Assembly (NCBI RefSeq): GCF_001667315.1
Contig: NZ_LZHT01000011.1
Coordinates: forward strand, 1 to 64,000
Reading direction: 5' to 3'
Origin: Mycobacterium sp. 852002-10029_SCH5224772
GTDB lineage: Bacteria > Actinomycetota > Actinomycetes > Mycobacteriales > Mycobacteriaceae
Length of the DNA stretch: 64,000 nucleotides
In this document: one piece after another, positions 18,542 through 25,667 of the stretch
Numbering within the stretch: position 1 is the stretch's first letter
How the letters are laid out: each line of letters starts with the position of its first letter
Made by a program: the position numbers and the translations under genes
The notes under the pieces: model-generated
What the model was told of the DNA's origin: nothing
Database searches by the model: none
The model's input: the letters and a program-made list of their open reading frames with translations, nothing else

Positions 18542-18802
18542 TCACGGAACCGCTGTGCGGGTGGTGGCGGCGTGGCGGGCCCGCGCGGCAGCGCGTTGTG
18601 CGGCCTCCGTATGCTCGGCGGCGGTGACGACCACCGCGTCAGACCCGGGGTACACCGTCGCCTCGTGCCCAGTCACCAGCCAACGCACCACGTATGGCGG
18701 CGAGCCGTCTTGCGAGCGCACTTCGATGATCTCAGCATGTTGATCATGCCGTTCCGTGGTTGTGCCCTTTACCACGAGGTAGTCGCCGACATTTGCCTTC
18801 AT
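18542..18802 (-). CDS. DUF1918 small protein
   Basis: 86 residues from ATG 18802: MKANVGDYLVVKGTTTERHDQHAEIIEVRSQDGSPPYVVRW, followed by HEATVYPGSDAVV and an Ala/Arg-rich tail. This is the actinobacterial DUF1918 pattern, a small beta-barrel of SH3 type with the GSPPYxVRW core. Function unknown; often found in stress-related loci. Solitary and opposite to its neighbour at 19010. Confidence 0.8.
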   Translation of the reverse strand: MKANVGDYLVVKGTTTERHDQHAEIIEVRSQDGSPPYVVRWLVTGHEATVYPGSDAVVVTAAEHTEAAQRAAARARHAATTRTAVP

Positions 18803-19009
18803 CGCCCGCCCCCTTCTCGTCCTGGTGAGACTGCGGACCCCTCCATGGTGCGCGCGTTCGTCACTTAACGGAAGCGTGAGTAACTACTGCAGCTTTCCGG
18901 CGACGAAGTCCGCGTTTGTAGGTCGGCGCGTAGGCCCCACGCCCGTGGCTGAATTCCGACGCGGCAGCCGCGCGAAGCTCGCGCTCGGTTTCGCCACACT
19001 GTTTAAATT

Positions 19010-20032
19010 GTGTGCGTGGCAGCGCGCGCCGTCCTGGTTACCCCGCTGTCGGGGCCGCTGGCCAGATTCGGGATAGCAGGGGCGAGCGCCGTTGCTCTCT
19101 GGGCTGACAGTTCCGGAGTAAGTCTGGAGGTCATTGACGCTTACCCCTCCGCGGCGTCCGCGATGCGGGCCGCGGAGGCTAGCCGGCCCAACGTGGTGTT
19201 CGGGCCGTACGGTTCGGGGCCCGCGCTCGCGGCTGCGGCCGCCAGCACAGGGGTCGTCTGGAACCACGGTGGCGCGACCGCCCGGCTGGCGCGGCCGGCG
19301 TATCCGCGTGTCGTCAACGTGGAGTCTCCTGCTTACCGCTATCTCGCCGCAGTGCTCGAAACACTTGTCGCCGACGGTGTCGGGGAGGGGTCAGAGGTGG
19401 TAATAGTGCATGTCGACACGGGGTTTGGTCGCGAGGTGGCCGAAGGGGCGGCGACGGTTGCGCGGCGACTGGGTCTCCTGTGGCGGTCGGTGACTTTTCG
19501 GCCAGGCCGGGCCAGAGACATGCTGGCGCAGGTCCCGGCGGGCGATGTGCTGTTATCGGCCGGTTCCTTCGACGACGACGTCGCGATCGCGCAGTGGGCC
19601 AGCGAACGCCGTTGGCGCGCAGTTGGATTGGTTGCCGCGGGGGTTGATGAGCTCCGGCATGCCATCGGTGATCGCGTGGAGGGGCTTTACGGGCCGTGCC
19701 AGTGGTTCGACGACGGGACAGATGATCCCGCGGACGGCCCCGACAGCGAGTGGTTCAGCCACTGTTACCGGAGCGCGAACGGTACTGAGCCGCCCTATCC
19801 GGCTGCTGCGGCCTTCGCCGCAGGTGTCGTTTGGCAGCGCTGCGCGATGGAAGCCGACACTATTGAATCCTTGCCGGTGATGGCCGCGTCACAACGACTC
19901 GACACCACCACCTTGTTCGGTCGATTTCGTGTCGACCCGGTCACCGGCGTGCAAACCGGCCATCAGATCCGCGTCGTTCAGTGGCGGGACGGACAGCGGT
20001 TGCTGGTCGATCGGCCACCTCGTCGGACGTGA
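19010..20032 (+). CDS. Periplasmic-binding-protein-like (type I fold) cytoplasmic protein
   Basis: 340 residues from GTG 19010 (a second GTG at 19016 is equally possible). It looks like a branched-chain amino-acid or amide-binding protein of ABC importers: VLVTPLSGPLARFGIAGASAVALWAD, VVFGPYGSGPALAAAAAS, ESPAYRYLAAVLETLVADGV, VVIVHVDTGFGREVAEGA and PYPAAAAFAAGVVW. No signal peptide and no transporter genes are nearby, so it may be an intracellular ligand sensor, like AmiC (inference). It lies 110 bp upstream of the sigma-factor gene on the same strand. Confidence 0.65.
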   Translation: MCVAARAVLVTPLSGPLARFGIAGASAVALWADSSGVSLEVIDAYPSAASAMRAAEASRPNVVFGPYGSGPALAAAAASTGVVWNHGGATARLARPAYPRVVNVESPAYRYLAAVLETLVADGVGEGSEVVIVHVDTGFGREVAEGAATVARRLGLLWRSVTFRPGRARDMLAQVPAGDVLLSAGSFDDDVAIAQWASERRWRAVGLVAAGVDELRHAIGDRVEGLYGPCQWFDDGTDDPADGPDSEWFSHCYRSANGTEPPYPAAAAFAAGVVWQRCAMEADTIESLPVMAASQRLDTTTLFGRFRVDPVTGVQTGHQIRVVQWRDGQRLLVDRPPRRT

Positions 20033-20070
20033 GCGTCAACGTGTTGGCGGCGGTCCGTCCCTAGCTAACC

Positions 20071-20088
20071 AGCTGACACCTGTCAGCT
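20071..20088. promoter_or_regulatory. Perfect palindrome upstream of the ECF41 sigma gene
   Basis: AGCTGACA-CC-TGTCAGCT, 8-bp arms with a 2-bp centre, lies 55 bp before the GTG at 20143 and 38 bp after the stop of the preceding gene. It could be an operator or a short terminator. It has no U-tract, and the position favours an operator. Confidence 0.45.
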
Positions 20089-20142
20089 CGTCCCGTCGCG
20101 GCAGCCATCCGGCGACATTCGAGCCGTGGCAGTCTTGGCAGT

Positions 20143-21051
20143 GTGACCGACCTCGTGGAGGACTTCGAGGCTCAGCGGCCGCGCCTGTTCTGGTTGGCCT
20201 ACCGACTGCTGGGGTCGGCGAGCGAAGCCGAAGACGCGGTGCAGGATGCATACCTGCGACTACACGGCGCAGACTCAGCACTCATCGAATCGCTGCCGGC
20301 GTGGCTTACCAAGGCCGTCACGAACCTGTGCCTCAACCGGCTCACGTCGGCCCGCGCTCGCCGGGAGGTCTACCCCGGGCCGTGGCTTCCGGAGCCAGTC
20401 CTCACCGACGAACGGACACTCGGCCCGCAGGAAGTTGCCGAGCAACGCGAGTCGGTGTCCATCGCGTTGCTGAGCTTGATGGAGCAACTCACCCCTAACG
20501 AGCGGGCGGCGTTCGTGCTCAGAGAGGCGTTCGCCTACAGCCATTTAGAGATCGCCGAGATCCTCGAGATGTCGGAGGCCAACGCCCGGCAGCTGTACCG
20601 GCGCGCGAGGCAACGTCTTGGTGAACCTCGGCAGCGTTTCCAACCTGATCGGACGCAGTGGCAGTCACTGGTTGAGCAGTTCTTCACCGCCGCCACCGCC
20701 GGCGACGTCGTCGGACTCGTCGAAATCTTGACCGCCGATGTGACCTCCACGGCCGACGGCGGCGGCAAGGTGGCGGCCGCCCGGCGCGTGGTCTCGGGCC
20801 GCGACCGGATGGCCCAGTACGTGGCGCGGGTGTTCACCAGAAACCTGGCGCAGGTACACCTGCGTCTCGATGCCGCCGAGGTCAACGGCGAGCCGGCGAT
20901 CCTGGCATTCGACGGCGACACACTGGCCGGTGTCTTGTGCTTCGAGATCAGGGGCGAGCGGATAGCGGCCGTGCGGATCCTGGCCAATCCCGACAAACTG
21001 CGGTTTCTTGCCAAGCAGTTGTCACATCCTCCGGGCCTGTCCGGTTCATAG
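20143..21051 (+). CDS. ECF sigma factor of the ECF41 group (SigJ-like)
   Basis: 302 residues from GTG 20143. Region 2 reads AYRLLGSASEAEDAVQDAYLRLH and region 4 LTPNERAAFVLREAFAYSHLEIAEILEMSEANARQLYRRARQRL. An NTF2/SnoaL-like extension of about 110 residues follows. Three ECF41 hallmarks are present: WLPEP between the sigma regions, DGGGK in the extension and NPDKL near the end. In ECF41 proteins the extension replaces an anti-sigma factor and controls activity. The following gene is an epimerase-like protein; ECF41 genes are known to neighbour carboxymuconolactone decarboxylases, oxidoreductases or epimerases. M. tuberculosis SigJ is the nearest well-known relative. Confidence 0.9.
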   Translation: MTDLVEDFEAQRPRLFWLAYRLLGSASEAEDAVQDAYLRLHGADSALIESLPAWLTKAVTNLCLNRLTSARARREVYPGPWLPEPVLTDERTLGPQEVAEQRESVSIALLSLMEQLTPNERAAFVLREAFAYSHLEIAEILEMSEANARQLYRRARQRLGEPRQRFQPDRTQWQSLVEQFFTAATAGDVVGLVEILTADVTSTADGGGKVAAARRVVSGRDRMAQYVARVFTRNLAQVHLRLDAAEVNGEPAILAFDGDTLAGVLCFEIRGERIAAVRILANPDKLRFLAKQLSHPPGLSGS

Positions 21052-21054
21052 GGT

Positions 21055-21864
21055 ATGACGAACTCAGTACTCGTAACCGGCGGTACGGGAACCGTGGGCC
21101 GCATCGTTGTCGACCATCTTGCGGCCGAGGGCAAAGATGTCCGCGTTCTCAGTCGCGGACGGCGCCCCCAACAGTCCACCGACGTCCCGCATGTCGTGGG
21201 GGACGTGCAGACCGGTGATGGGCTCGACGCGGCCGTGGACGGTGTCGACACAATCGTGCACTGCGTCTATCCCACCGACCAACTGGTGGCGGCGGCGAAA
21301 CGAGCGGGCGCACCGCATCTGGTGTACGTCTCCATCGTCGGAATCGACCGCGTCCCATTCGCCCTCTACCGCATGATGCTCGCCAACGAACGTTTGATCG
21401 CCGAGTCGGGTCTGCCATGGACGGTGCTGCGGGCGACCCAGTTTCACGATCTGATCGCCTTCCTAATGCGTATGCTCGCGAAACCACCGGTCCTGGCGCT
21501 GCCGTCGAGCCTGCGGTTCCAACCGGTCGACGCGCGCGACGTGGGCGCACGGTTGGCCCAATTGGCGCTCGGCGAGCCGATCGGGCGTGCGCCGGATTTC
21601 GGCGGCCCCCAGGCGCGCGCGATCGACGATCTTGCCCGCAGCTACTTGGCGATCGTCGGTAAGCGTCGACCCATCGTCCCGGTCCGATTGCCCGGCAAGG
21701 TATTTGGCGGGATCCGCGCCGGCGGGCTGCTAGCCCCGGAGCACGCCGCCGGCACGATCACCTTCGAGGAATATCTCGGCGAACAAGTCGCCACGGGCCA
21801 CCTGCCCTACCGCGACGCCATCCGCGCTTACCTGCCGCACCGCCGACGCAACGGGTCGCGGTGA
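21055..21864 (+). CDS. NmrA/atypical SDR-type NAD(P)-binding protein
   Basis: 269 residues from ATG 21055, three bases after the sigma-factor stop. Rossmann motif TGGTGTVGRIVVDHLAAEG lies at residues 7-25, then VDTIVHCVYPTDQLVAAAKRAGAPHLVYVS, and LPWTVLRATQFHDLI, typical of NmrA-like and NAD-dependent epimerase-like proteins that lack the classical YxxxK pair. It probably senses or reduces with NAD(P)H and is the expected partner of an ECF41 sigma factor. Overlaps the next gene by 4 bp. Confidence 0.85.
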   Translation: MTNSVLVTGGTGTVGRIVVDHLAAEGKDVRVLSRGRRPQQSTDVPHVVGDVQTGDGLDAAVDGVDTIVHCVYPTDQLVAAAKRAGAPHLVYVSIVGIDRVPFALYRMMLANERLIAESGLPWTVLRATQFHDLIAFLMRMLAKPPVLALPSSLRFQPVDARDVGARLAQLALGEPIGRAPDFGGPQARAIDDLARSYLAIVGKRRPIVPVRLPGKVFGGIRAGGLLAPEHAAGTITFEEYLGEQVATGHLPYRDAIRAYLPHRRRNGSR

Positions 21865-22316
21865 ACGCCCCGCTGACCGCGCTGCGCGCCGGGGTGTGGT
21901 TTCTCACATTCGTGGAGATGGTGGTCGGGCTCGTCGCGACGCTGGCGCCTCGGGTGTTCTACGACTACGTGCCCTGGGTGGATCTCATTCCGCCGTACTC
22001 CGAACACCTCATGCGCGACTACGGCGCCATGAATCTCTCACTTGCGCTCGTATTCGTTGTCACCGCAATCACGATGGAGTGCCGCATGGTGCGGATCGCG
22101 CTGGGCGCGTACCTGCTGTTCGCCATCCCGCATCTGATCTTTCATCTCACGCACCTGGAGCACTTCACGATGGAGGCCGCGGTCTGGCAGACGATTGTGC
22201 TCACGGTGGCCGTGCTGCTGCCGGTTGGTCTGCTGATCCTGACGGCTTATCGGCCAAGGCGAGCCGGCATAAAGGAAGCAAACGAGTGTCGTGAAGATCA
22301 GGCACTTGGTGACTAG
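21861..22316 (+). CDS. Four-helix membrane protein (DoxX-like), unknown function
   Basis: 151 residues from GTG 21861, overlapping the stop of the NmrA-like gene (GTGA). Four hydrophobic helices: AGVWFLTFVEMVVGLVATLAP, MNLSLALVFVVTAITM, VRIALGAYLLFAIPHLIFHL and IVLTVAVLLPVGLLILTAY. The pattern resembles small DoxX/DUF4345-type proteins. Third gene of the sigma-factor operon, so likely made with the other two under the same signal. Confidence 0.75.
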   Translation: MNAPLTALRAGVWFLTFVEMVVGLVATLAPRVFYDYVPWVDLIPPYSEHLMRDYGAMNLSLALVFVVTAITMECRMVRIALGAYLLFAIPHLIFHLTHLEHFTMEAAVWQTIVLTVAVLLPVGLLILTAYRPRRAGIKEANECREDQALGD

Positions 22317-22364
22317 CCGACCGGCCCCGAAACACGGCCCGCCGTGCAGCGGGGGTTGCTCGCC

Positions 22365-22632
22365 GGGAGCGATTCGTGACATCGACAATCGACCGCGTTG
22401 GGCGAGCCCATTGGCGCAATTTCTTCGTTCTGCTGCCCAAAGTCACTGCGTGGAATTGACTTTGGTCAACACCAGCGCCGCTTCGTTGTACGGAAACAGG
22501 CGGTAGAACACACCAGATGGCCCTGTAACGAGCGTTGCGGCGTCAGCCTTACCCAGGAGGCGGGGATTGGCGAGCGCGATACTCTTGCCGCGCTTGTGCA
22601 GCACCGCTTGTCCACCGGCGAATACATTCTTC
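22365..22632. repeat. Direct repeat, copy 2 (parent copy)
   Basis: Matches 18095-18285 except for the ~77 bp missing there. It spans the end of the membrane-protein gene region and the 3' half of the intact nitroreductase gene. Confidence 0.8.
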
Positions 22633-22844
22633 AGCCAGTCCGATTCCAGCCCGTACCCGATGAGAACGACGAAGCCGTCGCGGATGGGAAAAACCAACAG
22701 CGGCGTTCGATAACTCTTGCCTGATTTGCGTCCGACATGTTCGAGCGTCCCTAGGCCTGGAAGCCATGGCGTGATCGACCGAGCCGATGGATTGGTGACT
22801 CGACGATTGAAGTTTGCGACGGCCCTTGGCACCCGCATGGACAC
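22443..22844 (-). CDS. Deazaflavin (F420)-dependent nitroreductase family protein (DUF385)
   Basis: 133 residues from GTG 22844 (ATG 22838 also possible). Core family motifs: LEHVGRKSGKSYRTPLLVFPIRDGFVVLIGYG, then SDWLKNVFAGGQAVLHKRGK. This split-barrel family includes Ddn, which activates nitroimidazoles with F420H2. It lies back to back with the sigma operon end and has a decayed partial copy at 18171-18285. The physiological substrate is unknown. Confidence 0.88.
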   Translation of the reverse strand: MSMRVPRAVANFNRRVTNPSARSITPWLPGLGTLEHVGRKSGKSYRTPLLVFPIRDGFVVLIGYGLESDWLKNVFAGGQAVLHKRGKSIALANPRLLGKADAATLVTGPSGVFYRLFPYNEAALVLTKVNSTQ

Positions 22845-22895
22845 CCCTCGTTCACACCAAGCTCGAAATGACGACCACCAGTATCCGTTGGAACG

Positions 22896-23813
22896 CTAGG
22901 GCCCGGAGCGGATCGCTGTTACCAGGGAGCTAGCTGGCGCCATGTCGCGGAGGTCCGGTGGGATTGGCCTGCCGAGGCGCGACATCATTTCGCGGCTGTC
23001 TAGGGAATCCACCCGCCATCCGTGCTGGGACAGCCATGATGCCGTATCGCTGGCATCGTCGTTTCTGATGAACGCCGTTACATCCACGTCGACGCCCAGC
23101 GCGTCGTCTATCTCGGCTGCTCCGTCGCGCCACGCGCTCAGCCGCTTGTCACCGAAATGCATTGTCGAGTGGTGATAGACCTCGGCGGCCAGCCGGCTAC
23201 CCGGTGCGCTGAGCCCAGTGAGCGTCTCGAAGAGTGCGTTGTGCTCGGTTGACGAGAGGTAGGGCAGCAGCCCCTCGACGAGCCAGGCGGTCGGCAGCGA
23301 CTTGTCCCAGCCCGCCTCCATCAACATCAGCGGCCAACGCTCATCGCGCAGATCGACAGGAATCGCGCACAGGTCGGCTAGCGGAGTAGCACCATGCGCT
23401 GTTAGGGCGGCGTCTTTGAACGCCTGGACTGCGGGCTGGTCGATTTCGTACACGCGCCTGCCGGTGAGAGCGGCTAAGCGATAGGCACGGGCGTCGAGGC
23501 CGGCTGCGGGGATGACGAATTGGCTGATTCCCAAACTCGCTGCGTCAGCACAGAACTCGTCGAAGAAGACCGTCCGTGTCGCGACGTACTCGCGGCCGGT
23601 TCGCGCAACCCGCCGCCCAACATCGTCCTCTGCGCCCATCCACGAAAGGTCGCCACACGCGATGCGTTGCCAACCCGGTTCATTGGCCGCCGCCACCAAC
23701 ACCGCTGCAAACTCGTCGTGGATCAACGGGTCGTCTTGTGCTGTTTCCGCTGCCCGTTGAGCAGCGACAGCAAGCGCCGTTGATCCCAGATCGGTGGTGA
23801 TGTCCCAACTCAT
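22896..23813 (-). CDS. SAM-dependent methyltransferase of the TIGR00027 type
   Basis: 305 residues from ATG 23813 (MSWDITTDLGSTALAVAAQRA). The SAM site reads QFVIPAAGLDARAYRLAAL and the acidic ribose ligand VYEIDQPAVQAFK. WLVEGLLPYLSSTEHNALFETLTGLSAPGSRLAAE is diagnostic for the large mycobacterial family related to leucine carboxyl methyltransferases (about 300 residues). Overlaps the upstream NTF2-like gene by 4 bp. Substrate unknown. Confidence 0.9.
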   Translation of the reverse strand: MSWDITTDLGSTALAVAAQRAAETAQDDPLIHDEFAAVLVAAANEPGWQRIACGDLSWMGAEDDVGRRVARTGREYVATRTVFFDEFCADAASLGISQFVIPAAGLDARAYRLAALTGRRVYEIDQPAVQAFKDAALTAHGATPLADLCAIPVDLRDERWPLMLMEAGWDKSLPTAWLVEGLLPYLSSTEHNALFETLTGLSAPGSRLAAEVYHHSTMHFGDKRLSAWRDGAAEIDDALGVDVDVTAFIRNDDASDTASWLSQHGWRVDSLDSREMMSRLGRPIPPDLRDMAPASSLVTAIRSGP

Positions 23814-24223
23814 GCGGTCGCGGGTACCAGGGCGCTAATGTCCTCGCCTTGAAGGAGTTTCATTATCAGATTCAGGTCGAAATAGTCGGTCCAGCGAGTG
23901 ATCCTCCCATCGTCATCGACGACGAAGGTCCCCATTACCGGGATGGCCGGCTTGCTTCCGTCCGGAGTCTGGATGTAGTCCAGGCGTTCGGTGAGCACCA
24001 CGGAACCCTCGCTGGCGAGGTTGACGATTTCGAAGGCGTAGGCGTCGGGGAACATCGCGAACTGGGCGGCCATGTTCTCCACGATGGCGTCTGGCCCAGT
24101 GAAGGCGGGCATTCCCACGTTCTGATAAACGGCCCCTTCGGCGAGGAGGGGACGCAGGGCTTCGGCGTCCCGCTGCGCCATCAAGGCACAGAAGTTACGG
24201 ACGACATCGGCTGGCGAAGACAT
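23810..24223 (-). CDS. Limonene-epoxide-hydrolase-like (NTF2 fold) protein
   Basis: 137 residues from ATG 24223 (MSSPADVVRNFCALMAQRDAEALRPLL). The LEH signature VLTERLDYIQTPDG...IPVMGTFVVDDDGRITRWTDYFDL carries the Arg-x-Asp pair and the second Asp in WTDYFD that form the Asp-Arg-Asp catalytic set of limonene epoxide hydrolase and mycobacterial EphG. Plausibly hydrates an epoxide made by the P450 of the same island. Translationally coupled to the methyltransferase downstream (4-bp overlap). Confidence 0.75.
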   Translation of the reverse strand: MSSPADVVRNFCALMAQRDAEALRPLLAEGAVYQNVGMPAFTGPDAIVENMAAQFAMFPDAYAFEIVNLASEGSVVLTERLDYIQTPDGSKPAIPVMGTFVVDDDGRITRWTDYFDLNLIMKLLQGEDISALVPATA

Positions 24224-24303
24224 GAGTGAAATCCCTTCACGATGAGTAGGTGAATTAACTTGCGCGGGCTGGATACGTGGCGGATTCGCCGTTCCCCAAA
24301 GGC

Positions 24304-25419
24304 TCAGTGCTCGTGGATTATCACCCCGCGGATGTTGCGGCCGGCGAGCATGTCGTCGTAGGCCTCATTGATGTCTTCGAGCTTGTACTCGGTGGTGACC
24401 GTTTCGTCGAGCAACAGCTTGCCGCTTCGATACAGGCTTATAAGTCGAGGGATGTCGGCCCGCGGGTTGGCTTCGCCGTACAGGCTGCCCAGGAGGCGTT
24501 TTTGGAACAGCGTGAACAACGTCAGCGGCAGCGTCGGTGTCACGTCGGACATCGATGCCAGGGCGGTGGCCACCACGGCGCCGCCCTTCCGCACCGCGTT
24601 GAGCGCGTCGTTGATCATCGCGCCTTCGAGTACGCCTGGCGTGAGGATGGCCGAGTCGGCCATGACTCCACGCGTAATCTCGCCAACTAACTGGGTTGCT
24701 TCCTCTATCGAGGTGGCAAAATGAGTGGCTCCGAACTGAAACGCTTTGTCGCGCTTGCTCGGCTCGATATCGACCACGACGATTTGCTCTGCTCCCGCCA
24801 GTCGCGCACCCTGAATGGCGCCGCTGCCGATCCCTCCGCAGCCAACCACGAGCACCACGTCGCCGGGACTGACGTTCGCGGTATTGACCGCTGAACCCCA
24901 ACCGGTGGTTACGCCGCAGCCGAGAAGGCATGCGCGCGATAGCGGCACATCGTTGTCGATCTTGACCACTGAGGCTTCCGACAACACCCCCCACTGGGCG
25001 AAACTGCCGACACCTGAGAGGGCTCCGATGCCCCGTCCTCTGGCCCGGCGCCGGAAGGTGCCGTCGGCCTGGACTCCCGCGAGGATGGTCGCGCCGAAAT
25101 CACAGAGGTTTTGCTGACCCGTGGCGCACCAGCGGCAGCGACCGCACGCCGGCAGGAAAGATGTGACCACGTGGTCTCCCACCGCCACATCGCGCACTCC
25201 CGGACCCACCTCTTGAACGATGCCCGCCCCTTCGTGTCCACCGATCAAGGGAAAACTCACCCCGAACATGTCGCCGGTGCGGATGTGGTGGTCGGAATGA
25301 CAGAGACCGGTGGCTTCGAACTCGACGAGTAGCTCGCCTTCCTGCGGCGGATCGAGTTCGATCTCTTCTACCGACCACTTCTCGTTCAGCCCCCACAGAA
25401 CTGCTCCCTTGGTCTTCAC
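24304..25419 (-). CDS. NDMA-type zinc-dependent alcohol dehydrogenase
   Basis: 371 residues from GTG 25419, with AAGGAG upstream and a 4-bp overlap with the ferredoxin gene. Zinc-containing medium-chain dehydrogenase: catalytic GLCHSDHH and GGHEGAGIVQEVG, structural zinc cysteines CGRCRWCATGQQNLC, and Rossmann VVGCGGIGSGAIQGARLAGA with VVDIEP. Close in pattern to the mycobacterial NDMA-dependent alcohol dehydrogenases (AdhB/AdhE1/AdhD types), which hold NAD tightly. In this cluster it would oxidise the alcohol made by the P450. Last gene of the CoA-transferase/ferredoxin/dehydrogenase operon. Confidence 0.9.
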   Translation of the reverse strand: MKTKGAVLWGLNEKWSVEEIELDPPQEGELLVEFEATGLCHSDHHIRTGDMFGVSFPLIGGHEGAGIVQEVGPGVRDVAVGDHVVTSFLPACGRCRWCATGQQNLCDFGATILAGVQADGTFRRRARGRGIGALSGVGSFAQWGVLSEASVVKIDNDVPLSRACLLGCGVTTGWGSAVNTANVSPGDVVLVVGCGGIGSGAIQGARLAGAEQIVVVDIEPSKRDKAFQFGATHFATSIEEATQLVGEITRGVMADSAILTPGVLEGAMINDALNAVRKGGAVVATALASMSDVTPTLPLTLFTLFQKRLLGSLYGEANPRADIPRLISLYRSGKLLLDETVTTEYKLEDINEAYDDMLAGRNIRGVIIHEH

Positions 25420-25616
25420 GGCGACTCCTTGACGATATGTATGGCACGCTCGGGGCAGTTCGCGATTGCGTTGTGCGCCCGGTCTTCCCATGCGGGAGGA
25501 ACATTTTCCATGGTGACGACGGCAATCCCTTCGTCGTCGATGTCGAACAATTCGGGATACGTTGCGTAACAACGGCTGTGGCCCTGGCACATTTCGCTGT
25601 CGACACGAAGTTTCAC
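25416..25616 (-). CDS. 3Fe-4S ferredoxin, P450 redox partner type
   Basis: 66 residues from GTG 25616 (VKLRVDSEMCQGHSRCYATYP). The cluster ligands are Cys10-x5-Cys16 and a later CP (ANCPERA), with no fourth cysteine at the usual place. This is the 3Fe-4S pattern of ferredoxins that feed mycobacterial P450s (for example Rv0763c beside CYP51). Downstream overlap with the alcohol dehydrogenase is 4 bp. Probable electron donor to the P450 at 29233. Confidence 0.88.
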   Translation of the reverse strand: MKLRVDSEMCQGHSRCYATYPELFDIDDEGIAVVTMENVPPAWEDRAHNAIANCPERAIHIVKESP

Positions 25617-25667
25617 GCTGTCTCTTCTCCCCAACACATCCGCTGGACGCACTTACAGCAGATCTGT

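Noticed and set aside
20089..20142. ECF41-type promoter (TGTCACA with CGTC) before the sigma gene
   Set aside because: TGTCAG is present in the palindrome, but no CGTC lies at the proper distance downstream.
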